Below are positions 8,703 to 17,195 of a stretch of DNA of 64,000 bases, piece after piece (position 1 is the stretch's first letter; each line of letters starts with the position of its first letter). The position numbers were made by a program, and so were the translations under genes. A model generated the notes under the pieces. The model saw nothing but the letters and a program-made list of their open reading frames with translations, made no database searches and was not told where the DNA came from. Source of the stretch: Paenibacillus uliginis N3/975 (GTDB lineage Bacteria; Bacillota; Bacilli; Paenibacillales; Paenibacillaceae); NCBI RefSeq assembly GCF_900177425.1, contig NZ_LT840184.1, forward strand, positions 5,417,189 to 5,481,188, read 5' to 3'.

Positions 8703-10223
8703 TCAGAGAGCGGCTGAAGCTCTGATTTCTTCAGTGTTGTCCTCAGGCTCAGGAGGCCTATTATTGTAACGGGCAACAATGACAAAGCAGACGAGTGCAA
8801 TGACTGCCATTAAAATAAACAGCGAGTTCAGGCTGCTCTCCAACACCTGCTTCACCAAACCTCCGGATTCTGCCGGAAGGCTCATCTCGCCATGCGGCGA
8901 AAGCAGTTTGTTAATATCGTCGCTGCTGATTCCGGCTCCTGCCGGCTCCTCGGCAATCCGTCTTGCAATACCGCTGTTAAGCCAAGTACCGAACACGGCA
9001 ACCCCTACAGTCTGCCCCAATGTCCGGATGAACGTGTTAAGCGCCGTGGAAGCTCCACGCAGCTCATAACCGACGGAGGACTGGGCGATGATCGAGAACA
9101 ACGTAGAAATATAACCGAAGCCCAAACCGTATACAAAGGTATACAGCAGCAAGGCTACCAATGGAGTTCCCTCATGGGTAAAGGCAAGACCCGTAGCGCC
9201 TGCGGCAAGTCCGATCACGCCGATGAGAGCTGTTTTGCGTGATCCCGCCTTCATGATAAGCCTTCCGCTTGCCACAGATCCAATTAGCCAACCGATAGAC
9301 ATCGGAGCAAGCGTCAATCCCGACAACGTTGCGTTACCGCCCCTGACACCCTGAATCCAAAGTGGCAAATAGGTAGTCAGACCGATCAGCAGTGCACTGA
9401 CCAGCAAATTCGCGAGAGTAGACACCGAGATATCTCGGATTCGGAACAGTTTCAAAGGCACCATCGGCTCTTTCGCCCGCGCTTCAACGAACAGAAAGGC
9501 CGTCAGCAGTACAACCGATGCAATAATAATGCTAAGCATCATTGGCGAAGACCATGGATACGTCTGTCCGCCGGCTGCTAGAGCGAAGAGCAGCAAAGTC
9601 ATTCCGACCGTAAACAATCCGGCTCCCGCGTAGTCGATCGATACGCGCCGATGCTCCCTTTTTTCATCGAGATAACGATATATCAGCCAAATGGAAACGA
9701 GCCCAAACGGCACGTTAAATCCAAAAATCCAGCGCCAGGACAAGTAATCAACGAAATAGCCTCCAAGCAGCGGGCCTACCAATGAAGATATCCCCCATAC
9801 CGAACTGAGAAGACCTTGAATCTTACCCCGCTCCTCCAGTTTATAAATGTCCCCGATAATCGTAAAGGTTACAGGAATGACCGCACCTGCGCCAATACCC
9901 TGAATTGCCCGAAACACAATTAGCTGGGTCATGCTTTGCGAAAATCCGCACAGTAGCGAACCGAGCAAGAACAGCATAGAGCCGTACAAAAATACAGGTT
10001 TCCGGCCATACAAATCGCTGATTTTGCCGAATATCGGAGTTGTTACTGCCATCGTTAGCAGGTAGGAGGTGAAAATCCAACTCATCAGGCTGACGCTGCC
10101 GAAATTACCGATAATGGCAGGGCCTGCGGGTCCCACAACCGTGCCTTCAATCGCCGCAAGAAACGTCGACAGCAGTATGCCTGCAAGAATATAGCTGCGT
10201 TTAGTCTGGTTTAAAGTATTCAC
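8703..10223 (-). CDS. DHA2-family (EmrB/QacA) MFS drug efflux pump, 14 spans
   Basis: The 506-residue protein has the DHA2 hallmarks: span-1 motif LAAIEGTVVGPAGPAI, motif A GKISDLYGRKPVFLYG, motif B VFRAIQGIGAGAVIPVTFTI, and motif C GISSLVGPLLGGYFVD. Length and hydrophobicity fit 14 spans. The start is GTG at 10223 (VNTLNQTKRSYI) with AAGGGGAC about 8 nt upstream; the frame continues 14 codons upstream without a ribosome site. Substrate unknown; members export antibiotics or dyes by proton exchange. It is convergent with the MarR gene. Confidence 0.88.
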   Translation of the reverse strand: MNTLNQTKRSYILAGILLSTFLAAIEGTVVGPAGPAIIGNFGSVSLMSWIFTSYLLTMAVTTPIFGKISDLYGRKPVFLYGSMLFLLGSLLCGFSQSMTQLIVFRAIQGIGAGAVIPVTFTIIGDIYKLEERGKIQGLLSSVWGISSLVGPLLGGYFVDYLSWRWIFGFNVPFGLVSIWLIYRYLDEKREHRRVSIDYAGAGLFTVGMTLLLFALAAGGQTYPWSSPMMLSIIIASVVLLTAFLFVEARAKEPMVPLKLFRIRDISVSTLANLLVSALLIGLTTYLPLWIQGVRGGNATLSGLTLAPMSIGWLIGSVASGRLIMKAGSRKTALIGVIGLAAGATGLAFTHEGTPLVALLLYTFVYGLGFGYISTLFSIIAQSSVGYELRGASTALNTFIRTLGQTVGVAVFGTWLNSGIARRIAEEPAGAGISSDDINKLLSPHGEMSLPAESGGLVKQVLESSLNSLFILMAVIALVCFVIVARYNNRPPEPEDNTEEIRASAAL

Positions 10224-10350
10224 TAGATGAGTCCCCTTTACTATAAAGAACAGCCATCTCGGCATTTCGTAAATTCGAAAAAGAGCGGCTGTTGAAACAA
10301 CGCAAGTAGAAAAACCTTCTCATAGTAATGGAAAGCGTAAAGACTCCTTG

Positions 10351-10451
10351 TTAAGGCTACTCGAAATATAGTGCTGACGATGGCAGCGGACATATCGGTA
10401 CTTGAATGAACCTCTATACGTTCCCATTCAATTTATAATCGTCAAGCACTA
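10351..10451. repeat. Palindromic dispersed repeat, family C copy 1
   Basis: TAGTGCTGACGAT at 10369-10381 and its near complement ATCGTCAAGCACTA at 10438-10451 bracket an 83-bp unit. The interior (ACTTGAATGAACCTC at 10400-10414) and left shoulder (GGCTACTC, 10355) recur at 33946-34060. It fills the gap between the pump and ECF genes, where no coding frame is seen. Confidence 0.6.
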
Positions 10452-10508
10452 ACTTTGGTGATAAACCCTTCTAAAACAGGAGAACTTTTTTCTTGCGCAA
10501 CGTTTCTA

Positions 10509-12209
10509 TTATAGTAGTTCGGGTGCGAGAAGGACAGACATCATTTTTCCATCCTGCAATTTCAACAAGGTATCAGCTTCGGTTTCCACCAACTCTGGAT
10601 CATGTGTGATCATTAGCAAAGCCGCGCCCTGGTTGCAAGTTGAACGACACAATGTGATCAGTCTGGCTATTCCCGCATAGTCCATCCCGGACGTCGGTTC
10701 ATCCAGAATATAAAGCTCTTTGGGTACGATCAATTGACTGATGACGCTTAACAGTCTTTTCTCCCCGCCGCTGAGCAGATAAGGCGACACATCGTTCTTA
10801 TGATGAAGACCGGCAGTCCGGAGCAGATCATCTGCACGCCGTTTCTCATCTGCCGTAAGTTCCGGGCGCCTGGCTTGCGGAAGTCCGCCGTGCAGACTGT
10901 AAGTGAGTTCTTCCCACACTGTTGGGGCGGTAAAGGTATGTTCCGGCTGCTGAAAGACATAACCGATTTTCTCAGCCATACGGTAAACCGGAACGCCGGC
11001 TGTGTCTTCTCCCTGCCACGTTATACATCCTTTGGGTGCTGGCAGCAGACCCATCAAGAGGCGGCTTAACGTTGTTTTGCCAGAGCCGTTCACTCCGGTG
11101 AGCAGTGCCCATTCGCCGCTGCGCAGGCTGAAATGTACGTCCCGGAGCGCCTGCCTGCCGCCTGGGTATGTGAAGTCGAGCGACTTCACCTCCAGCAGTG
11201 TGCTGCTGGGGGAGATGACGGCGAAATCCTGTGCTGTAAGTACAGCGTGCGCGGCTGGAGAGGCAGTCTGCGCGGGCGGTTCGGCGAGCACGGACGGATT
11301 ACCGGGCGTAGACGGTTCGGCGGGTGCGAGCGCTTCGCTAGGTACAAGCGCCTCGGTGTGCGCGGACCGATCGCTAGCTGCGGGCCGTTTGGCGGGTGCG
11401 GGTGGACCAGCGAGCGCGGACGACTCTGCCGCCGCTCCGGGCCATGCCCCTGCCTCCCCCCGCTGGGGAGGCAGCAGCCCCAGCTCCGCCAGCTGCTCAC
11501 CGCAGCGGCGCAGCAACGCCTCCGGCGGCCCGTCGAGCACGACGGTGCCGCCGTCCATGACGATGACGCGCTGCGCTGCGCGCGCGGCATCGTCAAAGCG
11601 GCCGGACGCGGTGATCACCGTCCGGCCCTCCCCCTGCAGCACTCTGCATAGCTGCAGGAAGTCCGCCTGCGCCGCAGCATCCAGGCTGGCGCAGGCGTCG
11701 TCGAAGACGAAAAGCCGCGGCTGGAGTGCCAGCACGGCGGCTATAGCGGTGCGCTGGCGCTGTCCGCCGGACAGCCTGCGCACATGATCTCGGCGGCGGC
11801 TGATCAAGCCGACGGCCTCCAGAGAATTCACAATCCGGCGCTCGATTTCCGCCGGCTGCACACACATATTCTCGGGACCGAAGGCGACCTCGTCCTCGAT
11901 GATCCCCTGCACCAATTGGGCATTCGGATCCTGAAACAGGACTCCGGCGGCCTGAGTGACCTCTGCCAACGCTGCTTCTGCCGGATCCATTTCGTCCAGC
12001 AGCAATGTCCCTTCCCTGCTCCCGCCTCCGCTGCGTGGAAGTAGACCATTCAGAAGCTGACATAGCGTCGACTTACCGCTACCGCTCGCGCCAATTACAG
12101 CGGTCCACTGGCCAGCCGGAATCACAAAGGAAATATGTTTTACTGCAGGGAGATCTTCACCTTCATAGATATACGTTATATCTTCACAGGTCACTCTCGT
12201 TCCCGTCAT
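10509..12209 (-). CDS. ykoD: ECF transporter fused double ATPase (YkoD-like)
   Basis: Two ABC ATPase domains lie in one 566-residue chain. Domain 1 (~8-245) has Walker A GASGSGKST, Q-loop LFQDPNAQL and signature LSGGQRQR, but Walker B reads FVFDDA (D170-D171, Asp for the catalytic Glu) and the switch His is missing (VITASGR). Domain 2 (~338-566) is intact: GVNGSGKTT, LLSGGEKR, LYILDEP, MITHD. They are joined by an Ala/Pro/Ser-rich linker at ~250-335. It powers uptake with the S and T proteins upstream. It starts 4 nt after the S-component stop. Base composition near 11200-11800 is clearly GC-richer than its surroundings. Confidence 0.88.
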   Translation of the reverse strand: MTGTRVTCEDITYIYEGEDLPAVKHISFVIPAGQWTAVIGASGSGKSTLCQLLNGLLPRSGGGSREGTLLLDEMDPAEAALAEVTQAAGVLFQDPNAQLVQGIIEDEVAFGPENMCVQPAEIERRIVNSLEAVGLISRRRDHVRRLSGGQRQRTAIAAVLALQPRLFVFDDACASLDAAAQADFLQLCRVLQGEGRTVITASGRFDDAARAAQRVIVMDGGTVVLDGPPEALLRRCGEQLAELGLLPPQRGEAGAWPGAAAESSALAGPPAPAKRPAASDRSAHTEALVPSEALAPAEPSTPGNPSVLAEPPAQTASPAAHAVLTAQDFAVISPSSTLLEVKSLDFTYPGGRQALRDVHFSLRSGEWALLTGVNGSGKTTLSRLLMGLLPAPKGCITWQGEDTAGVPVYRMAEKIGYVFQQPEHTFTAPTVWEELTYSLHGGLPQARRPELTADEKRRADDLLRTAGLHHKNDVSPYLLSGGEKRLLSVISQLIVPKELYILDEPTSGMDYAGIARLITLCRSTCNQGAALLMITHDPELVETEADTLLKLQDGKMMSVLLAPELL

Positions 12210-12213
12210 CCGC

Positions 12214-12792
12214 TTACACCTTCATACCAAGGGCGAATCGGCGTAAAAGCCCCGTACGCTTCAATGCATCCCCCAAAACCTTGACCAGAAGGCCGCATAA
12301 CAGTACACCACTTAGGATGCGGACGAGCAGTGCAATGATGAGCACACTGGTCGGCCAAGCCGTATATCCGAACATATTAGCGGCAAACAGAAACCATAAA
12401 GGTACCATTGCCCCTCCTACGAGCATCAATACTCCCGTCCCCCACCGCTTGTACCGGAAGAAAGCGAATAAAGCTTCCGCGACAATCATATAACAAGCCG
12501 CTGCGACAAAACATGACGCTATTCCATATACCGGACCCGTCAGTGCCTGAATCGTTCCTCCAATACCGTATGTAATCGCTGCAGTGCCAGGTTTACGAAT
12601 GATGTAATAAGCAAGCAAACCGTAAACGATGTACAATCCTGTCGTGACGGAGGTAGCTATGGGGCCGCCCAAACTGCCGAGAAGCTTGTTGACCGGGCCA
12701 AGATACACGGTGAGTACGGCGTTGACGGCAGCAAGCATGGCCATTAGCACGATGTCCTGTGTTGTGAATCGACTGCGGGATGATGTTTTCAT
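12214..12792 (-). CDS. ykoE: ECF transporter substrate-binding S component, YkoE family
   Basis: The 192-residue membrane protein starts MKTSSRSRFTTQDIVLMAML. It has about six spans and the family pattern YLGPVNKLLGSLGGPIAT and YGIGGTIQALTGPVYGIAS. YkoE proteins bind thiamine-related substrates, probably hydroxymethylpyrimidine, in B. subtilis. The start is ATG at 12792 with AGAGAGGG upstream; 16 further codons in frame lack a ribosome site. It lies between the T component and the fused ATPase, as expected for a dedicated ECF transporter. I saw no TPP riboswitch, so the substrate is uncertain. Confidence 0.82.
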   Translation of the reverse strand: MKTSSRSRFTTQDIVLMAMLAAVNAVLTVYLGPVNKLLGSLGGPIATSVTTGLYIVYGLLAYYIIRKPGTAAITYGIGGTIQALTGPVYGIASCFVAAACYMIVAEALFAFFRYKRWGTGVLMLVGGAMVPLWFLFAANMFGYTAWPTSVLIIALLVRILSGVLLCGLLVKVLGDALKRTGLLRRFALGMKV

Positions 12793-12939
12793 GAGAACCC
12801 TCTCTTTCGATAACCAAATAATATTGTGCGGGAGACCCATTAGAGAGTATTAACATCTCTCGCTGAATGGACCATGATCATATTTTGCCTTCTTATCAGC
12901 AATTCGTCAACCAAAATTTATTGTATTATGGTTAACAAT

Positions 12940-13698
12940 TTAGACGGTCCACCACGACCATGCGGTAAGAACGACCGCTATTATGGCTGCTGCCGGTCCC
13001 CAAAAAGGTACAACAACTTCCTTTCGGAACGTACGTTTCGGATAGGCTCCAAACCCTTTCGATTCCATCGCTCCAGCGGTTTGCTGAACCCGTCGTAAAC
13101 TATTAAGCAGCACTGCAGCAACAAATCTGCCCCACCATGACAACCTACCAGCAATCCCCTTCGGAGGCCTGTGCCCCCTGACCTGTTGGGCAGCGCGAAT
13201 GCTCGCCCCCTCCTCCTCCAGTGTAGGAAGAAACGTCAGTGCCGCCGAAATCCCGAAGGCAAAACGGTACGGTATCCGCAGCCTTCTAACCATTTCAGCT
13301 ACCAGCTCCTGCGGATCTGTACTTACGATATAAGCTAGTGATGACAAAAATAAGGTGATCATCCTCAGACTCATCTCGCCTGCCTGATTAACCGATTCAG
13401 CCGTCAATCTTATAAGTCCCCACTGAAACCATACTGTCTCTCCGGGCACAGTCAGAGACGTTAAGACAAAATAAGGGATAGCAACCACGGCAATGAGCTT
13501 GATTCCCCGGAACAAATGACGTAAAGATAATCCTCCAGCCCATCTCGCCGTGATGATACACCCTGCAAGAAGAATCGTTTGTAAAAATGCTCCGTCCCAT
13601 AGCATGGCCACTACAGCGGTACACATCAGGACAGCCAGCTTGCTTAATGGGTCCCACCGATGCAGCAGTGAGTTTCCCTGTTCATATTGAATTAACAT
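12940..13698 (-). CDS. ykoC: ECF transporter transmembrane (T) component, YkoC/CbiQ-like
   Basis: The 252-residue protein starts MLIQYEQGNSLLHRWDPLSKL, typical of EcfT. The two cytoplasmic coupling motifs that contact the ATPases are visible: RAAQQVRG and AMESKGFG (Ala-Arg-Gly type). About five to six spans. It couples ATP hydrolysis by the fused ATPase to the S component. Gene order T, S, ATPase on the minus strand differs from ykoFEDC, but content matches. It begins 28 nt after the GNAT stop, suggesting one operon. Confidence 0.85.
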   Translation of the reverse strand: MLIQYEQGNSLLHRWDPLSKLAVLMCTAVVAMLWDGAFLQTILLAGCIITARWAGGLSLRHLFRGIKLIAVVAIPYFVLTSLTVPGETVWFQWGLIRLTAESVNQAGEMSLRMITLFLSSLAYIVSTDPQELVAEMVRRLRIPYRFAFGISAALTFLPTLEEEGASIRAAQQVRGHRPPKGIAGRLSWWGRFVAAVLLNSLRRVQQTAGAMESKGFGAYPKRTFRKEVVVPFWGPAAAIIAVVLTAWSWWTV

Positions 13699-13726
13699 TC
13701 ATCCGCTTCCTTCCTCAACATTTTGG

Positions 13727-14317
13727 TTACCCCCGAATATCCTGATCACTAATATTCTCACGATTCCAGTCCCGGCGGAGCAACGAAAATACATTGACGT
13801 CTATATAGCCTGTCGAAGTATGCTTGTATTCCCGAAGAATTCCCTCGTGCTCAAAGCCGATTTTCCGAAAAAATTCGGCACCTCTTTCATTGCGTATATC
13901 CGAAAAAGCCTCCACTCGGTTTAAGCCCATTACACGGAATCCGTATTCGAGTGCCATCGCAGCCGCTTCTCGCATATATCCATTACCCCAATAGGAACTC
14001 GCAAGCTCGCATCCGAATTCTCCCCGGAAAGCCCCTTGAAGCTGCCACCCATTAAACCCGCAGCTCCCAATCATTATGCCGCTGTCCAGATGTTCAACTC
14101 CCCATCGTAACGAATCTTCAGACTCTGATAGCTCATTGAGCAGCAGGATTAGAGCTTCTGCATCATGTCTTCCAGTCATGGATGGAAGATACAAATATCT
14201 TGCTGTCCACTCATCGGACCAACATTGATACAGATCATCGGCATCGCGGGGAGACATTTTTCTCAGTCGTACGGTTGTCCCCCTTAGCTCAGGGATAACA
14301 CCCTTACACTGGTACAT
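13727..14317 (-). CDS. GNAT N-acetyltransferase (RimJ/RimL type)
   Basis: The 196-residue protein starts MYQCKGVIPELRGTTVRLRK. Acetyl-CoA site: ELASSYWGNGYMREAAAMAL (variant of the Q/RxxGxG/A loop), then GLNRVEAFSDIRNERGAEFF and FRKIGFEHEGILREY, the usual RimJ/RimL C terminus. ATG at 14317 is chosen because AGGAG lies 10 nt upstream; the ATG ten codons earlier has no ribosome site. It heads the ECF transporter genes and is probably co-transcribed, but I see no functional link. Confidence 0.82.
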   Translation of the reverse strand: MYQCKGVIPELRGTTVRLRKMSPRDADDLYQCWSDEWTARYLYLPSMTGRHDAEALILLLNELSESEDSLRWGVEHLDSGIMIGSCGFNGWQLQGAFRGEFGCELASSYWGNGYMREAAAMALEYGFRVMGLNRVEAFSDIRNERGAEFFRKIGFEHEGILREYKHTSTGYIDVNVFSLLRRDWNRENISDQDIRG

Positions 14318-14425
14318 AAGAAAGTCACTCCTGTCCTCCAATTTCAACTACAAAGCACAATCCCCCCCTAAACAGCAGCCATCTTGCTGGTTCAATGAAA
14401 GCCTTGTGTGTTTAAAAAATTTGAC

Positions 14426-14453
14426 TTGTCCTTGATTTTTTAGGTGATACTAT
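14426..14453 (+). promoter_or_regulatory. Possible sigma-A promoter for the hydrolase gene
   Basis: TTGTCC (14426-14431), 16 bp, TACTAT (14448-14453) with TG two bases before the hexamer. It lies ~160 bp upstream of the ATG at 14615; nothing else was recognised in the gap between 14317 and 14615. Confidence 0.4.
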
Positions 14454-14614
14454 GTTCATGTATATAGTTACATTTGATCGTTTTGAATTTGCATGATTCA
14501 TGTGTCAGTCACCGGGGCAGATGCTTCTATATTGAGTCACGCGGCACATTCCCGTCAATATTAGATCCCTCCACCCCGCTGAAGTAAAACGGAAGAAGAG
14601 GAGGAGTATTCTTG

Positions 14615-15595
14615 ATGTATATCACGATCATAATACTGTTGTTTTTGGCCATTCTCGCGGCAGGTATTACGCATTTTGGATTCCTGCAGATCACACAAAT
14701 GAAAGTCAAGAATGACCTCAGCCTGTTCACCGTACTTGAAAGTCTTGGTCTGTACAGCCGGGATCGCTACGAGGCTCTGGTCAAAAAAGAAATTATCCTC
14801 TCAAGCGTCGACGGACTAAAGCTGAGCGGAGCTGCGATTGAGCTTTATCCGGACTCCAAACGTTGGATGATCATCGTACACGGATATACTGGCTCCCGCG
14901 CCTTCTCCACCCAATTTATCGATATGTTTACGGACGAAGGCTATAATGTGCTGCTTATCGATCAGCGTCGTCACGGACGGAGTGAAGGGCGCTACACCAC
15001 ATATGGATTTTATGAAAAATATGATGTTCAGACATGGGTTAATTGGCTTGTCGAACAGCACGGCAAGGATACCGAGATCGGCCTTCACGGTCAGTCCCTT
15101 GGCGGCGGAACTGTTCTGGAATACCTGTCAATCGCGGCTCCGCAGGTTAAACTTATCATTGCGGATTGCCCTTATTCTGATCTCACAGATCTGATGAAAC
15201 ACCAAATAACGAAACTGAACAAAGTTCCCGCTGTACCTTTTTTCCGTTGGGTTCATAACCGGATCCGTAAAAAAGCCGGCTTCAGCTTTGAGCAGGTCAG
15301 CCCGATCCGTTCCGTACGGGAAAGCCATCTTCCGGTCATGTTCATTCATGGAACGAACGACACCTACGTACCGACCCATATGAGCCAGGAGATGTACGAT
15401 GTGAAGCCTGGGCCCAAAAAGCTTGTTCTGATCCAAGGCGCTATTCACGCCAACGCTTATCATATCGATCCCCAAAAATATCGTCAGGAAATCCGATTTT
15501 TCCTGCACGAACATATGGGGAAACCCGAAATAAAGACTGCTACTGAACCAACACGGCTCGATTTTTTTAAGGACAATTCCCTTGAATCCGTATAA
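14615..15595 (+). CDS. Membrane-anchored alpha/beta hydrolase
   Basis: The 326-residue protein starts MYITIIILLFLAILAAGI, a single N-terminal membrane anchor. The fold shows IVHGYTGS (oxyanion strand), IDQRRHGRSEG, nucleophile elbow GLHGQSLGGG, acid HGTNDTYVP and a His in IHANAYHID, a complete Ser-Asp-His triad. It resembles YqkD-type hydrolases of Bacillales; the substrate is not established. ATG at 14615 is preferred over the TTG one codon upstream; GGAGGAG lies 8-10 nt upstream. It is a single gene ending at a terminator. Confidence 0.85.
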   Translation: MYITIIILLFLAILAAGITHFGFLQITQMKVKNDLSLFTVLESLGLYSRDRYEALVKKEIILSSVDGLKLSGAAIELYPDSKRWMIIVHGYTGSRAFSTQFIDMFTDEGYNVLLIDQRRHGRSEGRYTTYGFYEKYDVQTWVNWLVEQHGKDTEIGLHGQSLGGGTVLEYLSIAAPQVKLIIADCPYSDLTDLMKHQITKLNKVPAVPFFRWVHNRIRKKAGFSFEQVSPIRSVRESHLPVMFIHGTNDTYVPTHMSQEMYDVKPGPKKLVLIQGAIHANAYHIDPQKYRQEIRFFLHEHMGKPEIKTATEPTRLDFFKDNSLESV

Positions 15596-15610
15596 TCCCG
15601 TATAAAAAAC

Positions 15611-15655
15611 AGCCCCCGGAGAGGTGTATAACGCTCACTCCGGAGGCTATTTTTG
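15611..15655 (+). terminator. Intrinsic terminator of the hydrolase gene
   Basis: The interrupted stem AGCCCCCGGAG with CTCCGGAGGCT is followed by ATTTTTG. Confidence 0.8.
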
Positions 15656-15917
15656 CTATGGACCTCTTTCCGCGGACCTGTTTTCTTTATGCTGTGGTAT
15701 CTTGCTTACTTCCGTTGCACTGGCTTAAGCATTTCACCGTACAGTTCCTTCGGCTTACTCTGGTTGGGCTCATATCACTGATCGTCAGGCTAACTCAGGA
15801 ATCAGCCGATTTTAGCCAAAGCGTGTTCCAAACGGCCGTGAAGCTTGACGGAGTCCCGGCCGTGTACTATCTTAATTAAATTAATAGAGAATCAATCGTA
15901 AGAGAGGTGGATCGCCC
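15656..15917. other. Gap without a supported gene
   Basis: A 73-codon frame (15658-15879) exists here but has no ribosome site, begins inside the terminator T tract and has no recognisable domain. The last 40 bp contain the GAGAGGTGG ribosome site of the next gene. Nothing else was seen. Confidence 0.5.
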
Positions 15918-16397
15918 ATGTTTCAAAATATACCCTATGAAGGTACCCGCAACGAACAATTCGCCCAGGTACTCAATCAGTTAAAGGCACTTATCCATGA
16001 TGAGCCGAATGCTGTAGCCAATCTGGCCAACGCCTCTTCTCTGCTGAATCATTTTCTGAAAGATATTAACTGGGTTGGTTTCTATCTCTATGACGGGAAA
16101 GAGCTTGTTCTCGGACCTTTCCAAGGCCTTCCTGCCTGCATTCGTATCCCTCTGAACCGAGGTGTATGCGGAACCGCTGCAGCTGAACTGAAAACACTCG
16201 TTGTAGAAGATGTGCATGCCTTTCCCGGCCATATCGCCTGTGACGCCGCATCCAATAGTGAAATTGTTGTCCCAGTAATAAAGGATGGACAGCTGTACGG
16301 CGTACTGGATATCGACAGTCCACTCGTAAACCGCTTCGATCAGGAAGACCGCGAATTTTTGGAGCAGTTTGTTCAAATTTTGGAAGGTCAATTATAG
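15918..16397 (+). CDS. Free methionine-(R)-sulfoxide reductase (GAF domain)
   Basis: The 159-residue single GAF domain protein carries the three fRMsr cysteines with the expected spacing: C74 (PACIRI), C84 (RGVCGTAA) and C108 (HIACDAASNSEIV), and the substrate pocket motif VLDIDSP. The enzyme reduces free Met-R-sulfoxide in the cytoplasm using thioredoxin. It matches B. subtilis YtsP and E. coli fRMsr in length. GAGAGGTGG upstream of ATG 15918 supports the start. Confidence 0.92.
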   Translation: MFQNIPYEGTRNEQFAQVLNQLKALIHDEPNAVANLANASSLLNHFLKDINWVGFYLYDGKELVLGPFQGLPACIRIPLNRGVCGTAAAELKTLVVEDVHAFPGHIACDAASNSEIVVPVIKDGQLYGVLDIDSPLVNRFDQEDREFLEQFVQILEGQL

Positions 16398-16488
16398 TCT
16401 TTTGACGACTCTAATTTGAATATTTTATGTATTCCTCCGCACAATAAACGAGGGCTTTGACCCACTAACCGAAGGAGGAATACATCAC

Positions 16489-16845
16489 ATGTATCAATCC
16501 AATAACATTCAGATTTCACAACAAGTCCGCCAATGCGAGCAAATGCTTCAACAGCTGAGCCAGCAAACCCAACAGGCAACAGCAATGTATCAGCAATTGC
16601 TGCAACAAGAGCAACAGAATGCTTCACGTCTAGAGGAATTGGCACAGCGTGAACGCCAAGCTTCCCAAATGATTCAATCTGCAATTCAAGGGCATCATCA
16701 GGCTATCCAGCAATACCAGCAAATATCCCAACTGGTGAAACAGGTAGAGCAGTCTGTGTATGCTCACAACCAGTCCCATAACCAGAACAACTTCCAGCCT
16801 TCTTTTGGACAAGGCTATTCAAACATGCCGCAAAGATTCCAATAA
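16489..16845 (+). CDS. Gln-rich coiled-coil protein of unknown function
   Basis: The 118-residue protein is about one quarter glutamine, with heptad-like hydrophobics through residues ~10-92 (QMLQQLSQQTQQATAMYQQL) and an Asn/Gln/Ser-rich tail. It has no signal peptide or membrane span. AAGGAGG lies upstream of the ATG and a terminator follows, so it is a real transcription unit. I do not recognise a function; the composition recalls spore coat or phasin-like helical proteins, but that is speculation. Confidence 0.7.
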   Translation: MYQSNNIQISQQVRQCEQMLQQLSQQTQQATAMYQQLLQQEQQNASRLEELAQRERQASQMIQSAIQGHHQAIQQYQQISQLVKQVEQSVYAHNQSHNQNNFQPSFGQGYSNMPQRFQ

Positions 16846-16894
16846 ATTGACATAAAGTCATTTATTTATCTAATGAATAACTTCAACCATCGAT

Positions 16895-16922
16895 AAAAGC
16901 CGTCCATGATGGGCGTCTTTTG
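16895..16922 (+). terminator. Terminator of the Gln-rich gene
   Basis: AAAAG-C-CG-T-CCA pairs with TGG-G-CG-T-CTTTT (two mismatches), ending TTTTGTC. Confidence 0.6.
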
Positions 16923-17046
16923 TCTTTCACTCCGTAAATGATTCATCATGTTATCTAGTATTATTGCTGATGATATTCATAAATTTTGATATTGTCACGC
17001 AAAAAATCCACCAGCTGTGGATGATATCCAGCATAACTTTTTTAAG

Positions 17047-17156
17047 GCCCGACAGCTTCTTTACAAAGAAAAAGTCTGGGCGTATAATCATGAACACAAA
17101 CGATGTTCGGCGAAGAAATACGTAGAGAGGGCCTGCCTGTTTGCAGGCTCCTTTTG
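17047..17156 (+). promoter_or_regulatory. Structured leader with terminator-like hairpin upstream of the antiporter gene
   Basis: Three successive foldable segments are visible: GCCCGAC...GTCTGGGC around an inner CTTCTTT/AAAGAA stem (17047-17081), GAACA...TGTTC (17092-17108), and GCCTGC...GCAGGC followed by TCCTTTTG (17131-17156), a terminator-like hairpin 40 bp before the start codon. This layout suggests attenuation or a riboswitch. I could not match it to a known class by eye. Confidence 0.4.
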
Positions 17157-17195
17157 TCGTCTGGATTACCCTGAACTCTTATTGGAGGCGCCCTG

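Noticed and set aside
11002..11787. A 261-codon frame on the plus strand opposite the ECF ATPase
   Set aside because: It lies in a GC-rich stretch where stop codons are rare; low-complexity composition, no ribosome site, and it is antisense to a well-supported gene.
12700..14700. A TPP riboswitch for the ECF transporter
   Set aside because: The conserved CUGAGA and ACCUGAUCUGG-like elements were not found on the minus strand upstream of any of the genes.
15658..15879. A 73-codon frame after the hydrolase terminator
   Set aside because: No ribosome site, starts in the terminator T tract, no recognisable motif.
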